From: Gemmatimonadota bacterium
Lineage (GTDB): Bacteria; Latescibacterota; UBA2968
Assembly: GCA_002714465.1 (NCBI GenBank)
Contig: PAXL01000037.1
Location: forward strand, 142,497 to 156,194
DNA length: 13,698 bases
Reading direction: 5' to 3'
Shown here: one piece after another, positions 6,959 to 13,594 of the stretch
How positions within the stretch are numbered: position 1 is the first letter of the stretch
How the letters are laid out: each line of letters opens with the position of its first letter
Notes under the pieces: model-generated
What the model saw: only the letters and a program-made list of their open reading frames with translations
Database searches by the model: none
What the model was told of the DNA's origin: nothing
Made by a program: the position numbers and the translations under genes

Positions 6959-9472
6959 TCAGTCCGAGGACAGCGATTCTCGGCTGAACCGTATGGCCTC
7001 CTGGACGGCTCGTCTGTTCGGTGCATTTGGTGCGAGTAGAAGGTAGCGTTCCATCCGTTCGATCGCCTTCGCGTGTTTTCCCTCCCGCTGCAGAAACAAT
7101 CCGATCTGGAGGTAGGCGGGCGGGTAGTCGTCTCGCATCTCGAGCATTCGGTCGAAGACTTCCTTGGCCTTCGCATTCTCTCCTGCCTTCCCGTAGAGGA
7201 TACCTAGGTTGTTCGCTGCCTCCAGATCGTGCGGCTGAAGCTGAACGGCCTTCTCCAACCAGCGCATACCTCGTTCGTTCCTGCCCGCACCCAACAGCAT
7301 CCTGGCGCCATCCCTGAAGACAGCACCTCTCTGCGTTTCGAACCGATGCCTCGCCAAATCCGGGTTCAGTCGAAGGGCAGTTAGGTAATGCTTGTATGCA
7401 GCTTCACCCTGACTGGACTTCTCGAGCGCGTTAGCAGCAGACAGGTGAAGGTCTGGGTCCTGCGGTCGTTTCTCGACGAGACGCACATACTCGGTGGCTG
7501 CATCGGAATACCGTTCGTCCTCATATAGGGCAACGGCGAGCCTGACACGCACCTTGGGGTCGCTCAGCTCACGACTGACACGCGAGATCTGGTCATCTGG
7601 CGGCATCCCCCCACTCATCGTGAATACACCGAGGTCATACACCGGCTGGTAGTTGATCCTAGGTCGTTTCTTCGGCGGATCCCCCACCTTGAAGACCCGG
7701 TAGTAGCTGTCCTGGTAGACCAGGTGGAAGTGCTGGAGTTCGTCCGGAGCGAAGTGGAAACGGAACAGGGCGGACTCGTCGGGTACGGAGGTCCGTCCGG
7801 CGACGTATCGGGGCGATTCGGTCGATGTGTCCAGACCCATCGAGGCGCCGTAGACGTAGTAATCGGCTTCCCATTCTTGTGCGAGTCCGAAGAAGTCCTT
7901 CTCCGTCGAGAAGAGACCGTTCAGAAAGCGTTCTGATTTCTTGCGAATCACGTGCGATTCGAACTTCGGATGCTGGATGACTGGTCGGTTCGTGTAGGTC
8001 AGGATCGACGGGGCGATGTGGAACGCGGTGAGAATGACGTCGTTCTCACCGGTGTTCTCTCGTACCCACTCGACGAGAGGGTCGAGACCGGGGGAGCGGT
8101 GTATGGTGATAAAGAGCCTCGTGTCGTTGTGGATTTCATATACGATGAAAGCGCACAGGCCGAAGACGGCTAGATGCCGCCTTTTCGCGAGCGTGACCAG
8201 CCATCGCGTCGCGAAAAGGGCGGCGAAGAAGACGAGAAAGACCTGGAGCCGGTCGAACGCGATGTAGCCGGCCAGGAATGCAGCAAAACAGTAGAGGATG
8301 AACCGCTCGGATGCATCGAGCCCGCCACGCCTAAGATCCCGGACTGCAAGTGCTGCGGCTGCCAATGATACAAGCAGAAGTGTCGAGAACATGGACCAGA
8401 CATTGTCGAGAGACGGCGATCGGAAAGAGGAAGACCACATACCGCGAGCGTCGTAGTTCATGAGCGTCGGGTCGGTCGGCTTGATCAGACCGAACCTGAG
8501 CTTGTAGTAGATCACGTCGAAGGCGTGACTGTAGGCGCGGTAGTTCTCTCCAACGGTTGCTGATAGGGCGAGATGAAGCGCGATGGGGAGACCGATCAGG
8601 ATCCCGACCCGCTGGACGAGCCCAAGCTTGAAGTGTTCACCGAGCAGGTGGGCGGCAATCAACCCGTAGGCGATAAGCATTGTGGTTGACGTGACAAACC
8701 ATTTGTTAGTGAGGAGATCGGAGGCGGTTCCCGCAAGGAAGAGCATTGCTACGATCGGCCACAGAGATTCTAAGATCCTGTTGCGCTCCTCTTTTGCGGT
8801 CAGGTAGGTCACGACGGCGTAAAGAAACAGGATCGCCAGAACGAAATTGGTGATGTGCCAGCTTATCGCCGCGATCGAGAAAGCGAATCCGGCGGCCCAT
8901 GGCATCCAGCGTTCTCGGCGTTCGCCCAGCGATAGCCCGAAGCAGACGAGTCCCGTGAACAGGAAGGTGAGCGTGAAATCCTCGCGGCTGAACGAGGTGA
9001 TGGTTCGCAGCCAGGCTGGGGGCATGACCGCATAGAAGGCGACTGCCAGATGGCCACTTAGCCACCCGCCCCAGAGACGGGACGCTCCGAGGTAGAGCGG
9101 GAACACGGCGAGTGACGAGAAAAATGCGATGAAGTAGACGCTGTAGGTGTGGAAGGGCGGGTCGATGCTGATCTGTGCGAGTATCCTATAGAGCCAGCCG
9201 GAGACGCGTTCGAGGGTGATGGTGAGTTCCTCAGAGACCCTGACGCCCTCCGGGTGCTGGATTCGAGTGTCAGTCTCGGGAATACCCTCGCCCTTGGCGA
9301 TCATTTTCGCGTATCGATACTGGACCGCGTTCTCTGTGAAGTGGAGGTTGGTCTCGTCGTAAGTGTCGTAGTAGGGGCTCGCGAAGGTGAGCAGGCTCTT
9401 TGTCGTGCCGATAGCCACATACAGGACGATCAGGACGATCAGGTGGAGCCACTTTGAGGCTTTGTCTGTCAC
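6959..9472 (-). CDS. STT3/GT-C-like multi-pass membrane protein with C-terminal TPR domain
   Basis: This 837-residue protein has about 13 hydrophobic segments in its first 460 residues, a periplasmic-type central region, and TPR repeats from about 636 to 830. The first loop (ENAVQYRYAKMIA, then IQHPEG) resembles the first external loop of oligosaccharyltransferase STT3/PglB, and 13 TMs matches that family. After the last TM comes EWVRENTGENDVIL, as in STT3, but the hallmark WWDYG that should follow is absent; the sequence reads TAFHIAPSILTYTNRPV. Possible equivalents of other catalytic acids are SREDFT (about 160) and a loop around SSSFRSPSLDNVW that lacks the expected Glu. It may therefore be a divergent or inactive GT-C protein, or another lipid-linked-sugar transferase. 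Start GTG 9472 is the first possible one, since an in-frame TGA lies five codons upstream; no clear Shine-Dalgarno site is seen. Its TGA lies one base from the TAG of the convergent propeller gene. Confidence 0.75.
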   Translation of the reverse strand: MTDKASKWLHLIVLIVLYVAIGTTKSLLTFASPYYDTYDETNLHFTENAVQYRYAKMIAKGEGIPETDTRIQHPEGVRVSEELTITLERVSGWLYRILAQISIDPPFHTYSVYFIAFFSSLAVFPLYLGASRLWGGWLSGHLAVAFYAVMPPAWLRTITSFSREDFTLTFLFTGLVCFGLSLGERRERWMPWAAGFAFSIAAISWHITNFVLAILFLYAVVTYLTAKEERNRILESLWPIVAMLFLAGTASDLLTNKWFVTSTTMLIAYGLIAAHLLGEHFKLGLVQRVGILIGLPIALHLALSATVGENYRAYSHAFDVIYYKLRFGLIKPTDPTLMNYDARGMWSSSFRSPSLDNVWSMFSTLLLVSLAAAALAVRDLRRGGLDASERFILYCFAAFLAGYIAFDRLQVFLVFFAALFATRWLVTLAKRRHLAVFGLCAFIVYEIHNDTRLFITIHRSPGLDPLVEWVRENTGENDVILTAFHIAPSILTYTNRPVIQHPKFESHVIRKKSERFLNGLFSTEKDFFGLAQEWEADYYVYGASMGLDTSTESPRYVAGRTSVPDESALFRFHFAPDELQHFHLVYQDSYYRVFKVGDPPKKRPRINYQPVYDLGVFTMSGGMPPDDQISRVSRELSDPKVRVRLAVALYEDERYSDAATEYVRLVEKRPQDPDLHLSAANALEKSSQGEAAYKHYLTALRLNPDLARHRFETQRGAVFRDGARMLLGAGRNERGMRWLEKAVQLQPHDLEAANNLGILYGKAGENAKAKEVFDRMLEMRDDYPPAYLQIGLFLQREGKHAKAIERMERYLLLAPNAPNRRAVQEAIRFSRESLSSD

Positions 9473-9538
9473 AGGGTCTCGCGGTCAGGCGTCTGGGCAG
9501 TTCAGGTTGCGACCCCTCCGCACTCGGAAGGTCACGTG

Positions 9539-9567
9539 AATAAATCCAGACGATTCTGTTGGGTCAA
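9539..9567 (-). promoter_or_regulatory. Possible promoter for the STT3-like gene
   Basis: On the minus strand, TTGACC (9567-9562) and TTTATT (9544-9539) are separated by exactly 17 bp, matching sigma-70 -35 and -10 elements at 5/6 and 4/6. This would give a leader of roughly 60 nt before the GTG at 9472. Confidence 0.4.
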
Positions 9568-9582
9568 GAGGTCTATTTCTGC

Positions 9583-9602
9583 CCTTGACTCGCCTTGACT
9601 CC
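9583..9602 (+). repeat. Tandem 10-bp repeat CCTTGACTCS x2 in the divergent spacer
   Basis: Two copies of CCTTGACTC follow each other with a 10-bp period (9583-9592 and 9593-9602). Both contain TTGACT, a -35-like hexamer for the rightward genes, but no good -10 follows at the right distance. One helical turn per repeat would suit a regulator site. Confidence 0.3.
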
Positions 9603-9647
9603 TCTTTGTCTCTTGGGTTTCTTTGCGATGGTACTTTGTTGTTTTTC

Positions 9648-9652
9648 AAAGG
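9648..9652 (+). promoter_or_regulatory. Ribosome binding site that decides TTG 9663 as start
   Basis: AAAGG lies 10 nt before the TTG at 9663. The earlier in-frame TTG at 9585 has only AAGAGG 13 nt upstream, and would add 26 residues in front of an otherwise acceptable lipoprotein signal. Confidence 0.4.
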
Positions 9653-9662
9653 TTCCACGGAT

Positions 9663-11930
9663 TTGCCCACCGCAACAGACAACCGTTCCTCTCCTGGCAG
9701 CCAGTTCTCTGTCGCGCCGTTTCTGCGCTATTTCCCGCTTTGCTCGTGGGTCTTACTGGTGCTTGTTGCCTGCGAGCACGATGAGATCCGAGAGACACCC
9801 GGTGCGGACCTGAATATGGTCGATCTCGAGAAGTTGCCGATCGACGAGCAGATCGAGGTTTGCGCACAATGTCACGCGGCAAAGGATGTGATCGCCCTTG
9901 GTTATGCACCGGGGGAGGCTTTCTATGATCACTACACCCTCGTGCTTCCCGATGACGAGACGTTTTATCCGGACGGTCTGCCCAGGGTATATATATACCC
10001 TGTGGCCCTCCACTTGATCAGTTCCTGCTACACAGAAGGGGAATTGGTCTGCACGAGCTGCCACGATCCCCACCGTTCTGAACACGAGACCGATCTCCTC
10101 TCAGACAAGAAGACGACCGCACTCTGTACCGGCTGCCACGAGGAGATCGCCGCGAATCCGACAGGACACTCGAACCACAGGTTTGGGAGTGACGGCAACA
10201 CGTGTGTCGCGTGCCACATGCCCTACCATCAAGTTACCGGCGAGAAGATGACGGACCATAGGATCGTCTCACCTTCTCCGCGAAATTCGGAGCTCTTTGG
10301 CGTACCCAATTCGTGCAACTCAAAGGGCTGTCACGCCGACAAGTCGACGGCGTGGGCGGCCGGGTATGTGGATCAATGGTATCCCGGGTTCCAAAATCGG
10401 GAAGAGGAACGGGTTCGCCCGTATGCGCAGGGCAAGGCCGGTGACCGGGCAGCCATCGCGTCTCTGGAAGCTCGGCTGAAAGCGGAGACCACCGCCCCGG
10501 TCTGGAAGGCTGTGGCGGCGACGCTTCTGGGTCAGCTTGTGTCGCAGTCTTCCGTTCAGATGCTGATCGATGCGCTCAAGGATCCGTTCCCGATGGTCCG
10601 ATTGCGATCCGCCATCGCGCTTGGACGGATCGGAGATTTGCGTGCGGTTCAGCCGCTGGTGGAGGCCCTGAGCGATCCGATTCGGCCGATCCGTATTTAT
10701 GCGGCTTTCGCTTTGTCTGACCTGGACTATCAGCCGCCATCGGGCGCTCATCTAGAGGCACTCGATCTGGCGCTCGCCGAGTACGAGGTGATGGTCGACA
10801 AAGTGCACTGGGACAATCCGGGACTTCTCGACGGGCTCGGTGAACTTCGCGAGCGATCGGGCCAATATGATGAGGCTAGGGCGCTTTTCGACCGTGTTCG
10901 CAAACTGGACCCCAGCCACCCCGAGACCGACAAAGATCTCGGTCGGATCGCATTTCTGCAGGATGCGTTCAGAAACGGAGAGCTGATTCTCCGCAAAGGC
11001 GTGGAATCCGATCCCGAAGACTTCGTCGCGCGAGCGAGACTCGGTCAGTTCTACTCAGGTCACGGTAGGATCGAAAAGGCGGGGTTGCAGCTCAGGGGGG
11101 CTGTTGTCCGGATTCCCTCTCCCGCGACGTTGCTCGGGGAGGCCCGCGTCACCGCCAGTTCGGGGGATGTGCGTGGCGCTATCGATTCGGTCATCAGGAT
11201 GCTCGATCGTCATCCCCGCCATCGTGCAGCCGCCCAGACCCTCGTCCGGCTTGTGATGAGTGAGGGAGCGGCCGTCGAAGAGACAGATCCCCCAGCAGCA
11301 TACACGGCTTGGGGGTGGTGGGATGTAGGCCTCGATCGAGTTCGCCAAGGCAGTTTTCCTGAAGCGCGCTCCGCGTTTGCAATGAGCCTCGATCAAGAAC
11401 AGATGATGATGGGTGCCGACTCCGCCGACGTCAGCGCGCTCGTCGGTGTGACGCGGGGTGGGAAGGTCCAGCTTGAGCATTGGGCCGGCAAGACGTTCGA
11501 AGAAGGAACCCGCGCCTATGGTGAGGGAAACCTAGTTGACGCCGAGCGGCGCTTTCGGGACTGTATCGAGCTGAGTCCTGAGGACTCGCGCGGATATTTC
11601 CTGCACGCGTTGACACTCGATGACTTGGGCCGGAAGGAAGAGGCCGGCCGGCAGGCCCTCGAAGGTTCACTGCTCGAACCCGCATTCCCGGACGGACACA
11701 GTGTGCTGGGTTCGCTCGCGGAGAGCGCAGGCAGGCCTGACGAGGCGATCAAGCACTACCGGCTCGCCCTAGCGTTTGACCCCTCAGTTGCTGATGCTGG
11801 GGTGAACCTTGCTCAGTTATACATTAGTCAAGGGAAGAGAGACAGTGCAAAGGCGGTCCTGGAACGATTGCTGGCAGCCGACCCCGGGAACGGTGATGCA
11901 GGCACGATGTTGAACCAGATCGGTGGATAG
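9663..11930 (+). CDS. Pentaheme cytochrome + HEAT + TPR lipoprotein
   Basis: From TTG 9663 the product is about 755 residues; the frame is open back to TTG 9585 and the exact start is uncertain. A lipoprotein signal ends in VLLVLVAC (Cys37). Four CxxCH motifs follow (CAQCH 67, CTSCH 130, CTGCH 155, CVACH 181), then an unusual CNSKGCH (CX4CH) at 218. HEAT-like repeats at about 280-355 (PMVRLRSAIALGRIGD) lead into TPR repeats to the end (DEAIKHYRLALAFDP). The heme region aligns by eye with only the last part of the heptaheme protein at 2631-5186: ICAQCH/VCAQCH, a lone Cys before CVDCHNPH/CTSCHDPH, then a CH motif, then CIDCHVP/CVACHMP and a DH(N/R)I motif. The first three hemes have no counterpart here, and the TPR array is downstream rather than upstream. 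A scaffold and electron-relay role, probably for the octaheme protein encoded next, is inferred. Confidence 0.87.
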   Translation: MPTATDNRSSPGSQFSVAPFLRYFPLCSWVLLVLVACEHDEIRETPGADLNMVDLEKLPIDEQIEVCAQCHAAKDVIALGYAPGEAFYDHYTLVLPDDETFYPDGLPRVYIYPVALHLISSCYTEGELVCTSCHDPHRSEHETDLLSDKKTTALCTGCHEEIAANPTGHSNHRFGSDGNTCVACHMPYHQVTGEKMTDHRIVSPSPRNSELFGVPNSCNSKGCHADKSTAWAAGYVDQWYPGFQNREEERVRPYAQGKAGDRAAIASLEARLKAETTAPVWKAVAATLLGQLVSQSSVQMLIDALKDPFPMVRLRSAIALGRIGDLRAVQPLVEALSDPIRPIRIYAAFALSDLDYQPPSGAHLEALDLALAEYEVMVDKVHWDNPGLLDGLGELRERSGQYDEARALFDRVRKLDPSHPETDKDLGRIAFLQDAFRNGELILRKGVESDPEDFVARARLGQFYSGHGRIEKAGLQLRGAVVRIPSPATLLGEARVTASSGDVRGAIDSVIRMLDRHPRHRAAAQTLVRLVMSEGAAVEETDPPAAYTAWGWWDVGLDRVRQGSFPEARSAFAMSLDQEQMMMGADSADVSALVGVTRGGKVQLEHWAGKTFEEGTRAYGEGNLVDAERRFRDCIELSPEDSRGYFLHALTLDDLGRKEEAGRQALEGSLLEPAFPDGHSVLGSLAESAGRPDEAIKHYRLALAFDPSVADAGVNLAQLYISQGKRDSAKAVLERLLAADPGNGDAGTMLNQIGG
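9983..10002. repeat. 20-bp perfect palindrome inside a coding region
   Basis: CAGGGTATAT followed directly by its exact reverse complement ATATACCCTG. It lies within the pentaheme cytochrome gene, where it encodes the RVYIYP stretch between the first and second heme motifs. It could extrude a cruciform or bind a dimeric protein, or be chance. Confidence 0.8.
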
Positions 11931-11946
11931 GACAGAGAGAAATGGG

Positions 11947-13188
11947 ATGATCAGTCGGATCTTGGATAGAATCGGTCGATACAGAAAGGTGATTCTGATA
12001 GCGTTGGGGTGCGCGATCGCGGGTGTCGTCGCGTTCGGTCTGTTCTACCCGGAAGGTACGACATACCTGAAACGGGTGGCCGAAAAGCCCGTCTTCATTT
12101 ACAGGACCACGGGGGAGCAGACGTGCGAGGGCTGTCACCGGACGCTCGATCCAGGTATCGATGTGGCGTGGCGAAACTCGGTGCACTACGCGGCGAACGT
12201 CGGTTGCGCGGACTGCCACGGCGAAAATCACGAAGCCGTTTTTGCGGCCAAGGGTAAAGTGTCAGCTGGGAAGTGCGGGGAATGTCACGCACAGATTGTC
12301 GAGGACTTCGCGGGTAGCGCGCACGCGCGAGCGGAAGTGGCCGCATTGTCGGATGCCCGGTTTATCGCGCAGTCATCGGAGATGCAGGAAGAGGGGTGCA
12401 TGATGTGCCACTCCACCGGTACCAGGTTCCCCGACGGTAGCGTGGGCGGGTGCAACAAGTGTCATCCGGGACACGAGTTCAGCTCTTCCTTTGCCCGCGA
12501 GCCCGAAGCCTGCGAGGTTTGCCACGGCGGTCCCGACCATCCTGTCAGCGAGGCCTACCGAACAAGCGTCCACGGCACCCTCTACTTCATCGATCGAGAC
12601 GAAGAGAAGTATCCGACCTGTGCCAGCTGTCACATGCCCGACGGCTTCCACGGCCACGTGGCGAACATGACGCTCGGACAGGTGCTCAACGGCGCGGTGC
12701 TCGAGGATCAGTATTATCCGAGCATTCCGATGAAGCGGATCACTCGCGAGGAGTTCGACAGCAACCGAAAGGAGATGCTGGCCGTTTGCGCGCCCTGTCA
12801 CGGGTCACGGTTCAGCCGGGAGAGCCTGGAGCGTGCAGATGGGATCAAGATGGAAGCGGATCAAATTCTGTCAGAAGCGCACGCGATCATCCAAGAGCTG
12901 TATAGTCAGAAGTTGCTGGATCCGATGCCCGAAGACCGGCCGCCGAACCCCGTGATCGGGCACGCACTCGAGCTCGGCGGTCAGCAGCTCTATGAGAATA
13001 CGTCGGAGATCGAGCAGGCCTTCTTCAGGCTGTTCAAATTCTACCATCCGACAACCTTCAAGGGCGCCTACCACAACTCCCCGGACTACACGCATTGGAA
13101 GGGCATCGTGTTCATGAAGATGGAACTCGACAAGATCAGAAGCGAAGCCAGGAAGCTAAGGAAACTGGGTGCATTGGGAGCTGGATGA
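11947..13188 (+). CDS. Membrane-anchored octaheme c-type cytochrome, HAO-family-like
   Basis: From ATG 11947 the product is 413 residues. One N-terminal TM segment (about 15-34, VILIALGCAIAGVVAFGLFY) with basic residues before it looks like an uncleaved anchor facing the periplasm. Eight CxxCH motifs follow: CEGCH 60, CADCH 87, CGECH 110, CMMCH 151, CNKCH 169, CEVCH 189, CASCH 225 and CAPCH 281. A heme-free helical C-terminus holds YHPTTFKGAYHNSPDYTHWKG (366-386). Eight hemes and a C-terminal helical tail rich in His, Tyr and Trp fit the hydroxylamine oxidoreductase/multiheme superfamily. The HAO crosslinking Tyr would be sought among Tyr366, 375 and 381; which one, if any, is not resolved here. 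No CxxCK is present, which argues against NrfA or octaheme nitrite reductase. It is shorter than typical HAO (about 500 or more residues). GTG 11923 is an alternative start overlapping the upstream stop; ATG 11947 has GAGAG seven bases before it. Confidence 0.8.
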   Translation: MISRILDRIGRYRKVILIALGCAIAGVVAFGLFYPEGTTYLKRVAEKPVFIYRTTGEQTCEGCHRTLDPGIDVAWRNSVHYAANVGCADCHGENHEAVFAAKGKVSAGKCGECHAQIVEDFAGSAHARAEVAALSDARFIAQSSEMQEEGCMMCHSTGTRFPDGSVGGCNKCHPGHEFSSSFAREPEACEVCHGGPDHPVSEAYRTSVHGTLYFIDRDEEKYPTCASCHMPDGFHGHVANMTLGQVLNGAVLEDQYYPSIPMKRITREEFDSNRKEMLAVCAPCHGSRFSRESLERADGIKMEADQILSEAHAIIQELYSQKLLDPMPEDRPPNPVIGHALELGGQQLYENTSEIEQAFFRLFKFYHPTTFKGAYHNSPDYTHWKGIVFMKMELDKIRSEARKLRKLGALGAG

Positions 13189-13294
13189 GATTTTTCGAGA
13201 CCAGAAAACAACTTGAAAATTGAATTTTGACGCAGAATGAGTGCTTTCGAGCGACAAGAAGCCTAGAATGCGCGCTACATTCCCGGCAATTTTT

Positions 13295-13314
13295 AATTAG
13301 AACGCCTAATTTTT
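13295..13314 (+). terminator. Weak possible terminator after the cytochrome operon
   Basis: AATTAG and CTAATT form a 6-bp stem around AACGC, followed by TTT and then C. The stem has only one GC pair, so it would be weak. It overlaps an alternative hairpin at 13305-13328 (CCTAA...TTAGG with one mismatch). Confidence 0.25.
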
Positions 13315-13497
13315 CATAGAAATTTAGGTTGCGGTTTGTGTTTTAGAGGATATATATTCATTTGTAAGTCGGTCTCGGGAGTAATCTTTCCAAGGCCACA
13401 GGTCTGTTTGCGAAGACGAAAAAAACTGTCATCGTTCATCTGGAAGTAATGAGGAGGGACCACGCCTAGAAGAAGGAGACCATATCGATAGATTCGG

Positions 13498-13503
13498 TAT
13501 AAT
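13498..13503 (+). promoter_or_regulatory. -10 box TATAAT
   Basis: A perfect TATAAT lies 92 bp before the TTG at 13595. No TTGACA-like -35 is found 16-18 bp upstream, where the sequence is purine-rich (AGGAGACC). Transcription would start near 13510, just before the first leader hairpin. Confidence 0.4.
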
Positions 13504-13514
13504 GTTTTTAAGTC

Positions 13515-13544
13515 TTCTGCCCGATGTCATTCGGGGCGGCAGAA
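13515..13544 (+). promoter_or_regulatory. Leader hairpin 1
   Basis: TTCTGCC (13515-13521) pairs with GGCAGAA (13538-13544), and an inner CGA/TCG pair can extend the stem with a bulge. It would lie at the very 5' end of the mRNA and may protect it. There is no T-run, so it is not an intrinsic terminator. Confidence 0.45.
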
Positions 13545-13553
13545 TGTCACTCA

Positions 13554-13573
13554 GTCGGGTCCTTCAACCCGAC
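13554..13573 (+). promoter_or_regulatory. Leader hairpin 2, just upstream of the ribosome site
   Basis: GTCGGGT (13554-13560) and ACCCGAC (13567-13573) form a perfect 7-bp GC-rich stem with the loop CCTTCA, ending nine bases before AAGGAGG. With hairpin 1 it makes a structured leader of about 85 nt. Confidence 0.55.
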
Positions 13574-13582
13574 GCTACACCG

Positions 13583-13589
13583 AAGGAGG
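13583..13589 (+). promoter_or_regulatory. Strong ribosome binding site AAGGAGG
   Basis: A near-perfect anti-16S match lies 5 nt before the TTG at 13595. It is the best Shine-Dalgarno site in the window and fixes TTG as the start codon of the last gene. Confidence 0.75.
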
Positions 13590-13594
13590 TTTCA

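Larger units (their letters stand above)
13189..13594. other. AT-rich intergenic spacer with promoter and hairpins
   Basis: These 406 bp contain no credible coding region. The first 180 bases are AT-rich with several small inverted repeats, including overlapping hairpins at 13295-13328. The middle (about 13360-13490) shows nothing I recognise. The right part has a -10-like box, two hairpins and a strong ribosome site for the next gene. Confidence 0.6.

Noticed and set aside
10320..10996. Long minus-strand open frames inside the pentaheme gene
   Set aside because: No domain, signal or ribosome site; composition typical of antisense shadows of GC-rich genes.
11947..13188. Octaheme protein as an NrfA or octaheme nitrite reductase
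   Set aside because: Those have a Lys-ligated active-site heme (CxxCK in NrfA and ONR); all eight motifs here are CxxCH.
12900..13188. Bacterial N-glycosylation sequons in the cytochromes as targets of the STT3-like protein
   Set aside because: NMT and NTS sites exist in the octaheme protein, but none that I found has the Asp/Glu at -2 typical of PglB targets, and the transferase itself lacks WWDYG.
13515..13573. The two leader hairpins as an intrinsic terminator
   Set aside because: Neither is followed by a T-run, and they lie between a -10 box and a strong ribosome site, so a leader role fits better.
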